A stretch of 56,537 nucleotides of DNA. Origin: Bacteroidota bacterium (GTDB lineage: Bacteria > Bacteroidota > Bacteroidia > Chitinophagales > Chitinophagaceae). Made by a program: the position numbers and the translations under genes. This document shows positions 26,289-35,539 of this stretch, in pieces. The notes beneath the pieces are model-generated. The model was not told the origin of the DNA. It made no database searches and saw only the letters and a program-made list of their open reading frames with translations. Positions within the stretch are counted from its first letter, which is position 1. Each line of letters opens with the position of its first letter. The stretch covers positions 1 to 56,537 of the forward strand of contig JAFDXI010000088.1 of NCBI GenBank assembly GCA_018268035.1. Reading direction: 5' to 3'.

Positions 26289-27824
26289 CTAATATCCGGG
26301 ATTTTGAATCAAACTTGGATTGGCCTGCATTTCCAGCAATGGTATTGGTAATAATAATGTTGCTGTTGTGAGATTATAATTAATACTGGTTGGGGTGCTG
26401 GCATTGCCATCATTGCACGTATATTGTTTTTCATCCAACCCATTCATCACAGATACCGCAATTCCAAAACGTTTAAGATCATCCCATCGTTGACCTTCAA
26501 ATGCCAATTCCAGTTGACGTTCATTAATTATCGCTGAGCGCATTTGCGATTGTGACGTTGCAATTACGGTGCTAAGGTGAACCCGGTTTCTCACCTCATT
26601 TAATGTTATTGCTGCTGCAGCAGGGTCGCCTAACTCATTCTGTGCTTCTGCTTTTAATAAAATGATATCTGCCAAACGTAATAGATAAACATGATCGCCA
26701 CTGCTCCAGTTGTTTGGATGTTTTTGTTTCACATCGAAAGGCACTTTTATGTTTGATTTAGCGCAGGGGTTCCAGTTCTGATCTGCCCAGGGCACTGTTT
26801 CAAAACTGATGTTGGCATTTTCGCGAATTGAATCGCCTTCTGTCTCATACAGGTTAACCAAAGTTTTGGACGGCACACAATATCGTTGCCAAGCATCTGA
26901 AGGCACTTTGCCGTTGTCATTGTGTGTTGGATAAAAAAGTTCTGCACCCCAACAGGCCTGAGGTGTGTTGGCGATGTATGGTATTTCAAGGATTGATTCA
27001 GAATTGAAAGGGTGGTTACCATCAAACAGGTCTGCATAATTGTTCAACATTTGATATCCTGCCGGGCTGTTTATTACTGCATTGCAATATTGCAATACTT
27101 TATTATAATCCCTGTCAGGGCGTTGTGCCCAAATCTTTGCCAGCAATGCATTTGCAGCGCCTTTTGTTGCCCGCACTTTATTGGTTGATCCATCAGCGCC
27201 ATCATAAACATCTGGTAAGTTGGCTACTGCAACCTGTAAATCATCATTAATAAAATTATAAACAGCAGTGTCTGCTGATCGGGCAATTCTTATCACTGAT
27301 GGGTCTGTACTGTTTGAATGTTTTTCAATGGGAACACCACCCCACAATTTTACTAATTGGTAATAGTGAAAAGCGCGAAGAAAAGAAGCTTCACCGATTA
27401 TTTGTTTACGCCTTTCGTCTGTTAATAATGGGTCAGTTACATTTTCAATATTATCTAAGACAGCATTACATTTGGCAATACTGGCATATAATTCTGTCCA
27501 GTCGCGATACACCAACCCATTTGCATTTGAAATTGTATTAAGATCTACCTGTAAAAAATCAATATCGCCACTTCCACCGGCATAAGCATTATCTGACCGC
27601 ATATCACTTTGTTCAATATACTCCCATTGATAATAATTGGTTCCCATAAAAGAACTGTATGCACCATTTAATGCTGCTTCAATATTGGCAGCAGTTGTGT
27701 AAGCATTATCAGTTGTTATTAATGATATTGGTTGCTGATCAAGAAATTTTTTGCATGAATAAAATGTAACTGTAATAAGTGATAAGAGACAGATACAAAT
27801 AATGGAATATTTTTTCATAAACAT
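26289..27824 (-). CDS. RagB/SusD family nutrient-uptake outer membrane lipoprotein
   Basis: 511-residue SusD-type lid protein that binds ligand over the SusC barrel. Lipoprotein signal with Cys24 (TFYSCKKFL). Family marks: FLDQQPISLITTDNAY at the N-terminus of the mature protein, TPR-like helices with FLRAFHYYQLVKLWGGVPI, the segment VYLLRLADIILLKAEAQNELG, and the C-terminal NERQLELAFEGQRWDDLKRFG followed by PIPLLEMQANPSLIQNPGY. It lies 27 bases downstream of its susC. An alternative start two codons downstream (27818) gives the more typical MKKYS beginning. Ligand cannot be told from sequence. Confidence 0.95.
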   Translation of the reverse strand: MFMKKYSIICICLLSLITVTFYSCKKFLDQQPISLITTDNAYTTAANIEAALNGAYSSFMGTNYYQWEYIEQSDMRSDNAYAGGSGDIDFLQVDLNTISNANGLVYRDWTELYASIAKCNAVLDNIENVTDPLLTDERRKQIIGEASFLRAFHYYQLVKLWGGVPIEKHSNSTDPSVIRIARSADTAVYNFINDDLQVAVANLPDVYDGADGSTNKVRATKGAANALLAKIWAQRPDRDYNKVLQYCNAVINSPAGYQMLNNYADLFDGNHPFNSESILEIPYIANTPQACWGAELFYPTHNDNGKVPSDAWQRYCVPSKTLVNLYETEGDSIRENANISFETVPWADQNWNPCAKSNIKVPFDVKQKHPNNWSSGDHVYLLRLADIILLKAEAQNELGDPAAAAITLNEVRNRVHLSTVIATSQSQMRSAIINERQLELAFEGQRWDDLKRFGIAVSVMNGLDEKQYTCNDGNASTPTSINYNLTTATLLLPIPLLEMQANPSLIQNPGY

Positions 27825-27851
27825 GGTTGTTTATTTGTTTGAAAGTTTTTT

Positions 27852-30800
27852 TTAAAATCCGACACTTAAACCAAAGATGATATCTCTTGTTTGGGGATAT
27901 GTTCCAAAGTCAATACCGGGGGCAACATTATTGCTTTGTGACCCTGCATCTGTAGCACTGAATGCGCTTACTTCCGGATCAAAACCTGAATAACCGGTTA
28001 GTGTTAACAGATTTTCACCGGTTACATATAATTTTATTTTTTGGATTTTTAATTTAGTTAAGACAGCAGATGAGAAATTATATGCCAGTGTTAAGGATTT
28101 TATTCTTAAGTAAGAACCGTTTTCAACAAATCTGCTAGATATAAGAGAATTGTAATTTGCAAATGGAGTTGTATAATTGGTAAGATCTTGTCTTGGTATA
28201 TCCGTTACCTGACCGGGTTTAGTCCATCTTCTTAATACTGCTGTTGATTGATTTCTTGGTTCCCATAAACCTTCTGAATATATTCTGGTAGCATTGAAAA
28301 TATCATTGCCTTGTACGCCTTGAACAAAAACTGTAAGCGACCAATTTTTATATTCTACATCATTTGTTAAGCCATAATAAAAATCAGGATTTGCATTACC
28401 AATTACCTGCATATCTGAAGTTTGCAGGCCGGCACTTTTATCTGCCATTTTATAAATCATATTGCCGGTTTTTTTATTTACACCTTCTGCAACATATCCA
28501 AAGAATGAACCCAGTGGTAAACCTGCCTGTACAATTGATGTATTGCCTCTTTCATCAATAGGGCCATCATATATAGTTCCTCCGGCTATGTTCAATACTT
28601 TATTTTTATTAAAACTGATATTGAAATCGGTGCTCCATTCAAAATCTTTTTTAGAAATGTTTTTTGTTGAAATTTGAAATTCGAATCCGGTGTTTTGTAA
28701 GTCGCCAATATTTTTCAAAGCACTTGTATAACCAGAGCTTGCAGGTACAGGAGCATCCAATAAAAGGCCGGTAGTTTTTTTATAATAATAATCAGCAGTG
28801 AAAACGATTTTTGAATCAAGAAATGCAGCATCAATGCCTATATCTGTTTGCTTTGTAGTCTCCCATTTTAAGGATGGATTTTCTAAACTTACAGGTAAAT
28901 AACCTGCAACAACATTGCCTCCAATAACGTAAGACCCAGTGGGGGCAACAGTGCCGAGATAAGAATATGCACCTATCTGGCTATTTCCGACTATGCCCCA
29001 GCTTCCTCTAACCTTTAGGTCATTTATTATTGGTGCAATATGATCAAAAAATTTTTCCTTTGATATTCTCCATCCTGCTGAAAATGACGGGAAATATCCC
29101 CACCTGTTATCAGGGCCGAAGACTGAAGCCGCATCTGCACGCATATTGACTGTAAGTAAATATTTTTCGGCATAATCATAAGTAATCCTGCTGATGGCTG
29201 AAGTTGTTGTCTGTGCATCTGCAGTAGCTGTCGCATGATCAACAACAGATCCGCCGTTTACCGTAGTTATTGCCGGATTGGCAAAGTTGTGTGTGATGAT
29301 ATCTGAAGCAGCGCTTGTTGTTTTTGAAACAATAAACCCTGCCAGGGCTGAAATAGAATGTTTCCCAAATGATTTTGAATAATTGATGGTGCTTTCAGAA
29401 ATCCAGTATTGATTATCATTTTGCGATAGTTCTGCCTGACCATTAAAGCCTCTTCCAGTAACAGTTTTATATGGGTCAACATAATAATTGTATATGCCAT
29501 TATATTTTTCATAACCAAACATTGACCGCAGTTTCAATCCTGCAAAAAGATTTGCTTCTATATATGCATTACCGTTAAAACGTTGATTAGAATAATTATG
29601 AAAGAAGCCGTCTGCAAGAGCTACAGGATTATCCAGGTCATTTCTGAAAGGATCAGTTGTGTATTCCTTACCTGTAGAATCCCAAACGCCTATTACCGGT
29701 GAACCTAAAATTGCATTCAAAATACTTCCGTTTCTTGAATTTTCTGAAACATCCACATCGAACCAACGGTCGTAAGAAACGCTTGTTCCAATTTTAAAAA
29801 TTTTATTAATGCGATGATCCAGGTTTATTTTAAAATTGGTACGATTCATGGTGTTGCCAATCACTACACCATCATCTTTTACAAAGTCCCCCGATAAATA
29901 AAAATTCGTTTTTTCATTTCCACCTGAAACCGAAAGTTGATAGTTTTGAGAATGTGCAGTCCTGAATAGCTCATCCTGCCAGTTTGTATTGTCGTTATAT
30001 TGAGACCAATTGGCTGACATACCCATATCACTCATTAGTTCTTCATACTCTGTGCTGTTTAAGACAGGTAGTTTTCTCCAAACAGAAGATGTGCCATTAT
30101 AGATATCGAGATTTAATTTTGTAGCTCCGCTTTTACCACGTTTAGTTGTTATTAAAACAACACCATTTGCACCTGATGAGCCATAAATTGCAGCAGAGGA
30201 TGCATCCTTTAAAATAGAAAAGCTTTCAATATCAGCAGGATTAATTTCGTTTATGCTGGCAGTAGGTACACCATCCACAATATACAATGGCTCACTACCT
30301 GATGTTATGGTAGATACCCCCCGGATACGAATGGAGAAACCTGCCTGCGGTTGTCCTGAAGAACGGATAATCTGAACACCTGCTGCTTTCCCTTCCAATG
30401 AATAACCAAATTCTGTATTAGGCCTGTCTTCCAAAGCCTTTGAAGAAACAACTGAAATAGCTCCTGTAATATCTTTCTTTTGTTGTGTGCCATATCCTAC
30501 TACAACCACTTCATTAATAGCATTCACTGATTGAGTAAGTTTTATAACAACATCTGTTGGAAGCCCATTTTTTATTTCAACTTTTATTTTTGTCTGCTGA
30601 TAGCCTATATAAGAAACAGATAATTCATATTCTCCTTCATTCAGCCCGTCTATACTAAATTCACCTGAAGCATCTGCTACAAAACTTTTATTCAATCTGG
30701 AAATAACAAGAGTAGCACCTGGTAAAGGTTGGTCGTTTTCGTTGACGATTTTTCCTTTAATTCCACCTTTTGGAGGTGTTATCTTTGCATTGAGAGTATC

Positions 30801-31175
30801 AACTTTTTGAACAAGTGCCGGTTTGATTACAATAGTTTTTCCAATTTTCTCATAGCTCAGTGACTGATCTTTAAGACAGGCATCCAACGCTTCGTCTATT
30901 GTTGCATCTTTAAGGGTGATATTTATATTTTTTGCGTGTTGGATCGTTTTATCTTCAAACCAAAAAACATAACCTGTTTGTTTTTTTATTGTTTCAAAAA
31001 TTTTTTCGAGTGACGCATTGCTTTCATGTAATGTTACTTGTTGTGCAAATCCATTTGCAGATGCCTGCATGCAACAAATAAAAATCAGGAAGCCAGCCAG
31101 TTTCATAACATGCAATGTTTTAGTAATTAAGACACGGTGCTTATGCAACCGGATCTTATAATCCGATAAAAACAT
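27852..31175 (-). CDS. SusC/RagA family TonB-linked outer membrane protein with STN signalling domain
   Basis: 1107-residue outer membrane importer. After a long signal region (membrane part about 25-44, ending GFAQ) come an STN domain (about 50-120: LHESNASLEKIFETIKKQTG, then LKDATIDEALDACLKDQSL), a carboxypeptidase-regulatory-like domain (about 138-215) and the TonB plug with VVVVGYGTQQKKDITGAIS, SGQPQAGFSIRIRG and EPLYIVDGVP. The barrel ends in aromatic IIFGLSVGF. The STN domain is the part that contacts FecR-type anti-sigma factors, which fits the fecR gene upstream on the same strand and the divergent ECF sigma factor. Met24 is a possible alternative start. A GC-rich hairpin lies between fecR and this gene. 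Confidence 0.96.
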   Translation of the reverse strand: MFLSDYKIRLHKHRVLITKTLHVMKLAGFLIFICCMQASANGFAQQVTLHESNASLEKIFETIKKQTGYVFWFEDKTIQHAKNINITLKDATIDEALDACLKDQSLSYEKIGKTIVIKPALVQKVDTLNAKITPPKGGIKGKIVNENDQPLPGATLVISRLNKSFVADASGEFSIDGLNEGEYELSVSYIGYQQTKIKVEIKNGLPTDVVIKLTQSVNAINEVVVVGYGTQQKKDITGAISVVSSKALEDRPNTEFGYSLEGKAAGVQIIRSSGQPQAGFSIRIRGVSTITSGSEPLYIVDGVPTASINEINPADIESFSILKDASSAAIYGSSGANGVVLITTKRGKSGATKLNLDIYNGTSSVWRKLPVLNSTEYEELMSDMGMSANWSQYNDNTNWQDELFRTAHSQNYQLSVSGGNEKTNFYLSGDFVKDDGVVIGNTMNRTNFKINLDHRINKIFKIGTSVSYDRWFDVDVSENSRNGSILNAILGSPVIGVWDSTGKEYTTDPFRNDLDNPVALADGFFHNYSNQRFNGNAYIEANLFAGLKLRSMFGYEKYNGIYNYYVDPYKTVTGRGFNGQAELSQNDNQYWISESTINYSKSFGKHSISALAGFIVSKTTSAASDIITHNFANPAITTVNGGSVVDHATATADAQTTTSAISRITYDYAEKYLLTVNMRADAASVFGPDNRWGYFPSFSAGWRISKEKFFDHIAPIINDLKVRGSWGIVGNSQIGAYSYLGTVAPTGSYVIGGNVVAGYLPVSLENPSLKWETTKQTDIGIDAAFLDSKIVFTADYYYKKTTGLLLDAPVPASSGYTSALKNIGDLQNTGFEFQISTKNISKKDFEWSTDFNISFNKNKVLNIAGGTIYDGPIDERGNTSIVQAGLPLGSFFGYVAEGVNKKTGNMIYKMADKSAGLQTSDMQVIGNANPDFYYGLTNDVEYKNWSLTVFVQGVQGNDIFNATRIYSEGLWEPRNQSTAVLRRWTKPGQVTDIPRQDLTNYTTPFANYNSLISSRFVENGSYLRIKSLTLAYNFSSAVLTKLKIQKIKLYVTGENLLTLTGYSGFDPEVSAFSATDAGSQSNNVAPGIDFGTYPQTRDIIFGLSVGF

Positions 31176-31241
31176 AATTTTGTTTTGTTTGGTTAATTAA
31201 TATACTTTCTTCTCAGATTGTTACAGGTAACCAAATTTTTG

Positions 31242-31270
31242 CGGGGGTGCGCCAACACCCCCGTCTTTTT
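31242..31270 (+). terminator. GC-rich hairpin with U-tract on the plus strand, between fecR and susC
   Basis: CGGGGGTG (31242-31249), 6-base loop, CACCCCCG (31256-31263), followed on the plus strand by TCTTTTTA. Both flanking genes are on the minus strand, where the hairpin is followed by CAAAAATTTGG and would be a poor terminator. As a terminator it therefore points antisense to the operon. In the other reading it may separate fecR from susC. GTTAC-AG-GTAAC (31220-31231), a second small palindrome, lies between this hairpin and susC. Confidence 0.5.
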
Positions 31271-31286
31271 ACCCATAGCAATAATT

Positions 31287-32438
31287 TTAAGGCATTACAA
31301 TTATTTTTTTATTTTCTATTTTAAAATGAATGTTACTTGCCTGTAATATTTTCAGTACCTCAGAAAGGTTTTCGTTTCTTGATATCTCTCCTGTAAAATT
31401 TCTTTCACTGATTTTTCCATTGTAAACCACATCAACATCATACCATCGGCTTAATTGCCTCATGATTGTTTCAATATCTGCACTTTTAAAAGCAATGAAA
31501 CCATTTTTCCATGCCAGCACTTCATCCATATCCGCATTATTGAATACTTTTATTGGAGATGCTTTACTTATTTGTGCTTGTTGCCCTGGTTTTAAAATTG
31601 CACTGTCTTTGTCGGTGCCTATTTTTATAGATCCTTCTATCAGGGTTGTTTTAATGTTTGGTTCATTACTATAAGCATTAATATTAAAATGGGTACCCAT
31701 TACTTTTACTGTCATATTATTGACATTTACTGTAAAAGGCATTGCAGGATTTTTTGCAACTTCAAAATATACTTCGCCAGTCACTTCAACATTTCTTTCT
31801 TTCCCTGAAAATTCAGAAGGATACCTGATAGAGGAAGCGGCATTCAACCATACTTTTGAACCATCAGGAAGCATTAACTGATATTGTCCGCCACGGGGAG
31901 TTGACAAAAGATTATATGCAATGCTGGTTTGTGAAGCATTGATTATATTATAAACAATTTTTCCATCAGCAGTTTTTGTAATGGCTGTATTGCCCTGTTT
32001 TGCAATAATGCCTTTTTGAGCACTGTCTAAGTTTATGATTGAGCCATTAGCAAGGGTAAGTATAGCTCTGTTGCCTCCCGGAGCTGCATCGTTTATTATT
32101 TTATTGGGCACATTACTTATTACAGGAGTCTGATTTATTTTTTGATGTGCAATAAACGTGTAAATACCTGCTATAATGAAAACCAGAATTGCAGCAGCAA
32201 TAATTTTATACCATACAGGAAATCTTCGAACAGCAGCTGTTTTTGCAGGCTTCAGGTCTTTTTCAATTTTTGTATAGATAGATGCTTCAGTTTCTGTTTT
32301 ATCTCCCATATCATCCAGCCATTGCATGTCTTTTAATTCGAATGCATCCTGATAATGCTTGAGTATATCTATCTCCTCATTGGTGCATAAACCATAATGA
32401 TATTTTTCAAACAATAAAATATATTGATCTTTTGTCAT
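31287..32438 (-). CDS. FecR family anti-sigma factor
   Basis: 383 residues: cytoplasmic N-terminal sigma-binding part (1-75), one membrane helix (about 78-97, IIAAAILVFIIAGIYTF), then the periplasmic FecR domain (about 180-275: STPRGGQYQLMLPDGSKVWL, VTGEVYFEVAKN, VMGTHFNINAY) and a C-terminal DUF4974-type STN-like domain (about 315-383: RQLSRWYDVDVVYNGK, FTGEISRNENLSEVLKIL). It should hold the ECF sigma factor encoded divergently and be triggered by the STN domain of the SusC encoded 111 bases downstream. The sigma gene is not in the same operon, unlike the usual sigma-fecR-susC order. Confidence 0.95.
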   Translation of the reverse strand: MTKDQYILLFEKYHYGLCTNEEIDILKHYQDAFELKDMQWLDDMGDKTETEASIYTKIEKDLKPAKTAAVRRFPVWYKIIAAAILVFIIAGIYTFIAHQKINQTPVISNVPNKIINDAAPGGNRAILTLANGSIINLDSAQKGIIAKQGNTAITKTADGKIVYNIINASQTSIAYNLLSTPRGGQYQLMLPDGSKVWLNAASSIRYPSEFSGKERNVEVTGEVYFEVAKNPAMPFTVNVNNMTVKVMGTHFNINAYSNEPNIKTTLIEGSIKIGTDKDSAILKPGQQAQISKASPIKVFNNADMDEVLAWKNGFIAFKSADIETIMRQLSRWYDVDVVYNGKISERNFTGEISRNENLSEVLKILQASNIHFKIENKKIIVMP

Positions 32439-32489
32439 TGTAAATGGCGGATATTATAGTAAGTGCCTATTTTAATATAGCACACACAT

Positions 32490-32519
32490 ATTTTTTTCTG
32501 TTTTTTTTAAGAAAAAAAT
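32490..32519. promoter_or_regulatory. Inverted repeat in the fecR/sigma divergent promoter region
   Basis: ATTTTTTTCT (32490-32499) and AGAAAAAAAT (32510-32519) are perfect 10-base arms around a 10-base T-rich centre. It is about 50 bases upstream of fecR and 63 upstream of the sigma start codon. It could be a bent A-tract operator, a joint promoter element, or a hairpin in the sigma-factor leader. No exact TAnnTTTG box was found on either side, consistent with promoters read by an ECF sigma factor. Confidence 0.3.
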
Positions 32520-32581
32520 AATGCAATCATTTTTGTTAATATTGCGGTGTACAAAAAATTTTAATTAATGCTGTGATAATT

Positions 32582-33178
32582 ATGCTTGAAGTGCCGGAAA
32601 GTGAAAGTGATATTGATCTATGGGAACGAATCAGTAAGGATGATGAGGCTGCATTTAAAGTTTTATTCCAACGGTATTGGTCATTGTTATATACAACTTT
32701 ATTTTATTATATAAAAGATAAGGATGGTTGTGCTGATGTTGTACACGACATTTTCATCAGCTTATGGAATAGGAGGCATCGGTTGGAAATCTTTTCTTTT
32801 AAATATTATCTGACACATGCAGCGAGATATATGGCATACAAATATTTGAAGGCAAATGATAATTATGAAATTGAACTTACTCCCGCTATTGAATACAGGG
32901 CAGGCTTTTCAAATAATGATGCAGATATAAAATTCACCAATGAAGTATTGGAACAAAAGCTGAATAAGCATTTAAAAGATTTACCACAGCGCTGCCGTGA
33001 AATTTTCCTGTTAAGCCGCAAAGATTTTTTAACTAATGATGAGATTGCATTGCAATTGAAAATTTCTAAAAGAACGGTAGAAAACCAATTGACATTTGCA
33101 TTGCGTCACTTGCGATATGCATTAAATGATATTTTGCAGTTATTGGTATTGCTTTCTGTGATAAATATGTTGCTATAA
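32582..33178 (+). CDS. ECF-type RNA polymerase sigma-70 factor
   Basis: 198 residues with sigma region 2 (WERISKDDEAAFKVLFQRYW and DVVHDIFISLWNRR, about residues 10-70) and region 4.2 (LPQRCREIFLLSRKDFLTND then EIALQLKISKRTVENQLTFA, about 135-180), ending in the hydrophobic tail ILQLLVLLSVINMLL that many Bacteroidota FecI-like sigma factors carry. It is expected to drive the divergent fecR-susC-susD locus when released by FecR. The ATG at 32582 is preferred to a GTG three codons upstream. Confidence 0.95.
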   Translation: MLEVPESESDIDLWERISKDDEAAFKVLFQRYWSLLYTTLFYYIKDKDGCADVVHDIFISLWNRRHRLEIFSFKYYLTHAARYMAYKYLKANDNYEIELTPAIEYRAGFSNNDADIKFTNEVLEQKLNKHLKDLPQRCREIFLLSRKDFLTNDEIALQLKISKRTVENQLTFALRHLRYALNDILQLLVLLSVINMLL

Positions 33179-33200
33179 TCCTATCAGTTTATATAGAACA

Positions 33201-33219
33201 GAAAAAGTAGTTCTTTTTC
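33201..33219 (+). terminator. Weak A/T hairpin after the sigma factor gene
   Basis: GAAAAAG-TAGTT-CTTTTTC, a perfect 7-base stem 22 bases past the stop codon. The run of T lies within the stem, so termination would be modest. The rest of the 276-base gap to mrdA holds only a 15-base palindrome ATGAAA-ATA-TTTCAT (33294-33308) of unknown meaning. Confidence 0.3.
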
Positions 33220-33454
33220 ATTAATAAGAAAATGTTTTGATTTGAATTTGTTGTGCTGATTATTTTCCATTAGCAATTCTGTAGTTTATCAGTATGAAAA
33301 TATTTCATGTTTCAGGTTGGATATTCCTGCACAATTTGTCAACAAGATATTTGCATCTGAAATTTTATAAATAATTTTTTTTACAGTTGCATGAATTATC
33401 ATTTTTCATTCGTCAACTTTGCATAGTTATCTTTAAAGCAATTCACCTTTATCA

Positions 33455-35539
33455 ATGCCCATTTATAACCAGTCACGCAACAGGATTATCCAGGTAATTT
33501 TTGCACTTGTATTCCTGCTTATTATATTCCAGTTATTAAACCTGCAGATTTTTTCATCAGAATATAAACTGCAGGCTGAGAATAACGCTATTTACAGAAA
33601 AGTAATTTATCCTGATCGTGGAATTATTTATGACCGGCATGGAAAAGCAATTTTGGAAAACACCATCATGTATGATTTGATGGTAACTCCTTCCGAAGCA
33701 AGGGGCATTGATACTGCGACGCTTTGTAATATCCTCGGTATAGATACGGCAGAATATAAAAAAAGAATCATTTCCGCCATCATAAAAAACTCTCGCTATA
33801 AACCAAGTGTTTTTGAGCCATTAATCAGTGATGAAGCTTATGCCCGTTTAAATGAAGACATGTATAAGTTCCCTGGCTTTTCTATTACTGAAAGACCAGT
33901 GAGGGCATACCCATTCCATGCTGCTGCCAATGTGCTTGGGTATTTGGGTGAAGTAGATAAAAACTTCTTGAAAAATCATGCGAGTGAAGGGTATGATCAG
34001 GGCGATTATGCAGGTATGACCGGCCTGGAACGTAGTTATGAAAAAGTATTGATGGGTCAGCGTGGAGTGAAAAGATATATCCGCGATAATAAAAACAGAA
34101 TACAAGGCCCATATAATAATGGGTTATATGATACGGCTGCCATTGCCGGAAGAAACTTATATACCAGCCTTGATATTGATCTGCAGGTGTTGGCAGAAAA
34201 ATTGTTGCAAAACAAAATTGGAAGTGTTGTCGCAATCAATCCAAAAACCGGTGGCATACTGGCAATGGCAACAGCGCCATCGTATGACCCTACAATGCTG
34301 ACAGGTTCTCAAAGGCGTAAAAACTTTGGTAGGTTGGTTCTGGATACTGCAAGGCCATTATTAAACAGGGCTTTAAAAGGTCAATATCCGCCGGGGTCAA
34401 CTTATAAACCACTCAGTGCGTTGATTGCTTTGGATGAAGGTATCATAACTCCATCTTATGGCTATCCATGCGCTGGTGCATATTATGCTTGTGGTAGGCC
34501 TGTAAAATGTACAGAGCATTGGATAGGCCATTCAAAAGATTTACGTACTGCTATTGCCTGGTCATGTAATTCTTATTTCTGTAATATTTTCAGGATGATT
34601 GTAGATAACCCTAAATATAAAAACCCGCGACTTGGCTACCTGGCGTGGAAACAATACATGAATGCTTTTGGTTATGGTACTGACCTGCATCCGGATATTC
34701 CCGGAGAATATGATGGAAACATTCCTGATACATCAGGTTACAACCGTGATTTTGGCGGCCCCAGGTGGAACAGTTGTAACATCGTTACTTTAGGTATTGG
34801 CCAGGACAGGATGCTCGCCACGCCATTGCAAATGGCCAATGCAATGTGTATTATTGCTAATAAAGGTTATTACTATACGCCGCATTTTGTTGACAGCATA
34901 GAAAATGAAACAATTGCTGATACACAGTTTGTAGGGAGATACAGGTTTAAGCATGTTGCACTCGGACATATTTCTGATTCTGCTTTTAAAATTGTACAGT
35001 TAGGAATGAACGATGTATCTGTAATTGGTACTGCAAGAGGAGCTCAGATTGATGGCATTGATATTTGTGCTAAAACAGGTACAGCTCAAAATCCACATGG
35101 CAAAGACCACTCATTGTTTGTAGCTTTTGCACCTATGCAGGATCCGAAAATTGCAATATGTGTTGTAGTAGAAAATGCTGGTTTTGGCGCCACGTGGGCA
35201 GCTCCTATTGCATCAATTATTATGGAGAAATATCTGAAAGATTCTCTATCAGCTAAGAGCCAGGCAAATGTGGATAGGATATCTAAAGCAGACCTGATAC
35301 CTGCTGTTATAAAACACTGGTATTTTAAACAGGACTCAATCAAACAGGCAAAGCAGGCTCAAATAATCAATGCAGATGCGGCGCCGGTATTTCAAAATAA
35401 TTTAGAAACAAAGCCTATCCAGTTTGATCCGGAAGCAGAACCTAACCGTAAAGACAATAACGATACTAATGCTATCAAAACAAAACAGGATATGCAGTTG
35501 CCGGATAATAAAAATATCCGTAAACCTAATAAACAATGA
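33455..35539 (+). CDS. mrdA: Penicillin-binding protein 2, elongasome transpeptidase
   Basis: 694-residue class B PBP that cross-links peptidoglycan during side-wall growth, partnered with RodA encoded next. One N-terminal membrane helix (about 10-30), the dimerisation/pedestal region starting PDRGIIYDRHG, then the transpeptidase domain with the active-site serine in STYK (Ser315, Lys318), SCN (Ser370-Asn372) and KTGTAQNPHG. The C-terminus beyond residue 620 is polar, asparagine/lysine-rich and probably disordered. It overlaps rodA by four bases (ATGA), so the two are translationally coupled. mreB, mreC and mreD, often upstream, are not in this window. Confidence 0.95.
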   Translation: MPIYNQSRNRIIQVIFALVFLLIIFQLLNLQIFSSEYKLQAENNAIYRKVIYPDRGIIYDRHGKAILENTIMYDLMVTPSEARGIDTATLCNILGIDTAEYKKRIISAIIKNSRYKPSVFEPLISDEAYARLNEDMYKFPGFSITERPVRAYPFHAAANVLGYLGEVDKNFLKNHASEGYDQGDYAGMTGLERSYEKVLMGQRGVKRYIRDNKNRIQGPYNNGLYDTAAIAGRNLYTSLDIDLQVLAEKLLQNKIGSVVAINPKTGGILAMATAPSYDPTMLTGSQRRKNFGRLVLDTARPLLNRALKGQYPPGSTYKPLSALIALDEGIITPSYGYPCAGAYYACGRPVKCTEHWIGHSKDLRTAIAWSCNSYFCNIFRMIVDNPKYKNPRLGYLAWKQYMNAFGYGTDLHPDIPGEYDGNIPDTSGYNRDFGGPRWNSCNIVTLGIGQDRMLATPLQMANAMCIIANKGYYYTPHFVDSIENETIADTQFVGRYRFKHVALGHISDSAFKIVQLGMNDVSVIGTARGAQIDGIDICAKTGTAQNPHGKDHSLFVAFAPMQDPKIAICVVVENAGFGATWAAPIASIIMEKYLKDSLSAKSQANVDRISKADLIPAVIKHWYFKQDSIKQAKQAQIINADAAPVFQNNLETKPIQFDPEAEPNRKDNNDTNAIKTKQDMQLPDNKNIRKPNKQ

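Noticed and set aside
33294-33308. ATGAAA-ATA-TTTCAT palindrome upstream of mrdA as an operator
   Set aside because: Short, AT-rich and distant (about 150 bases) from the gene; chance occurrence is likely.
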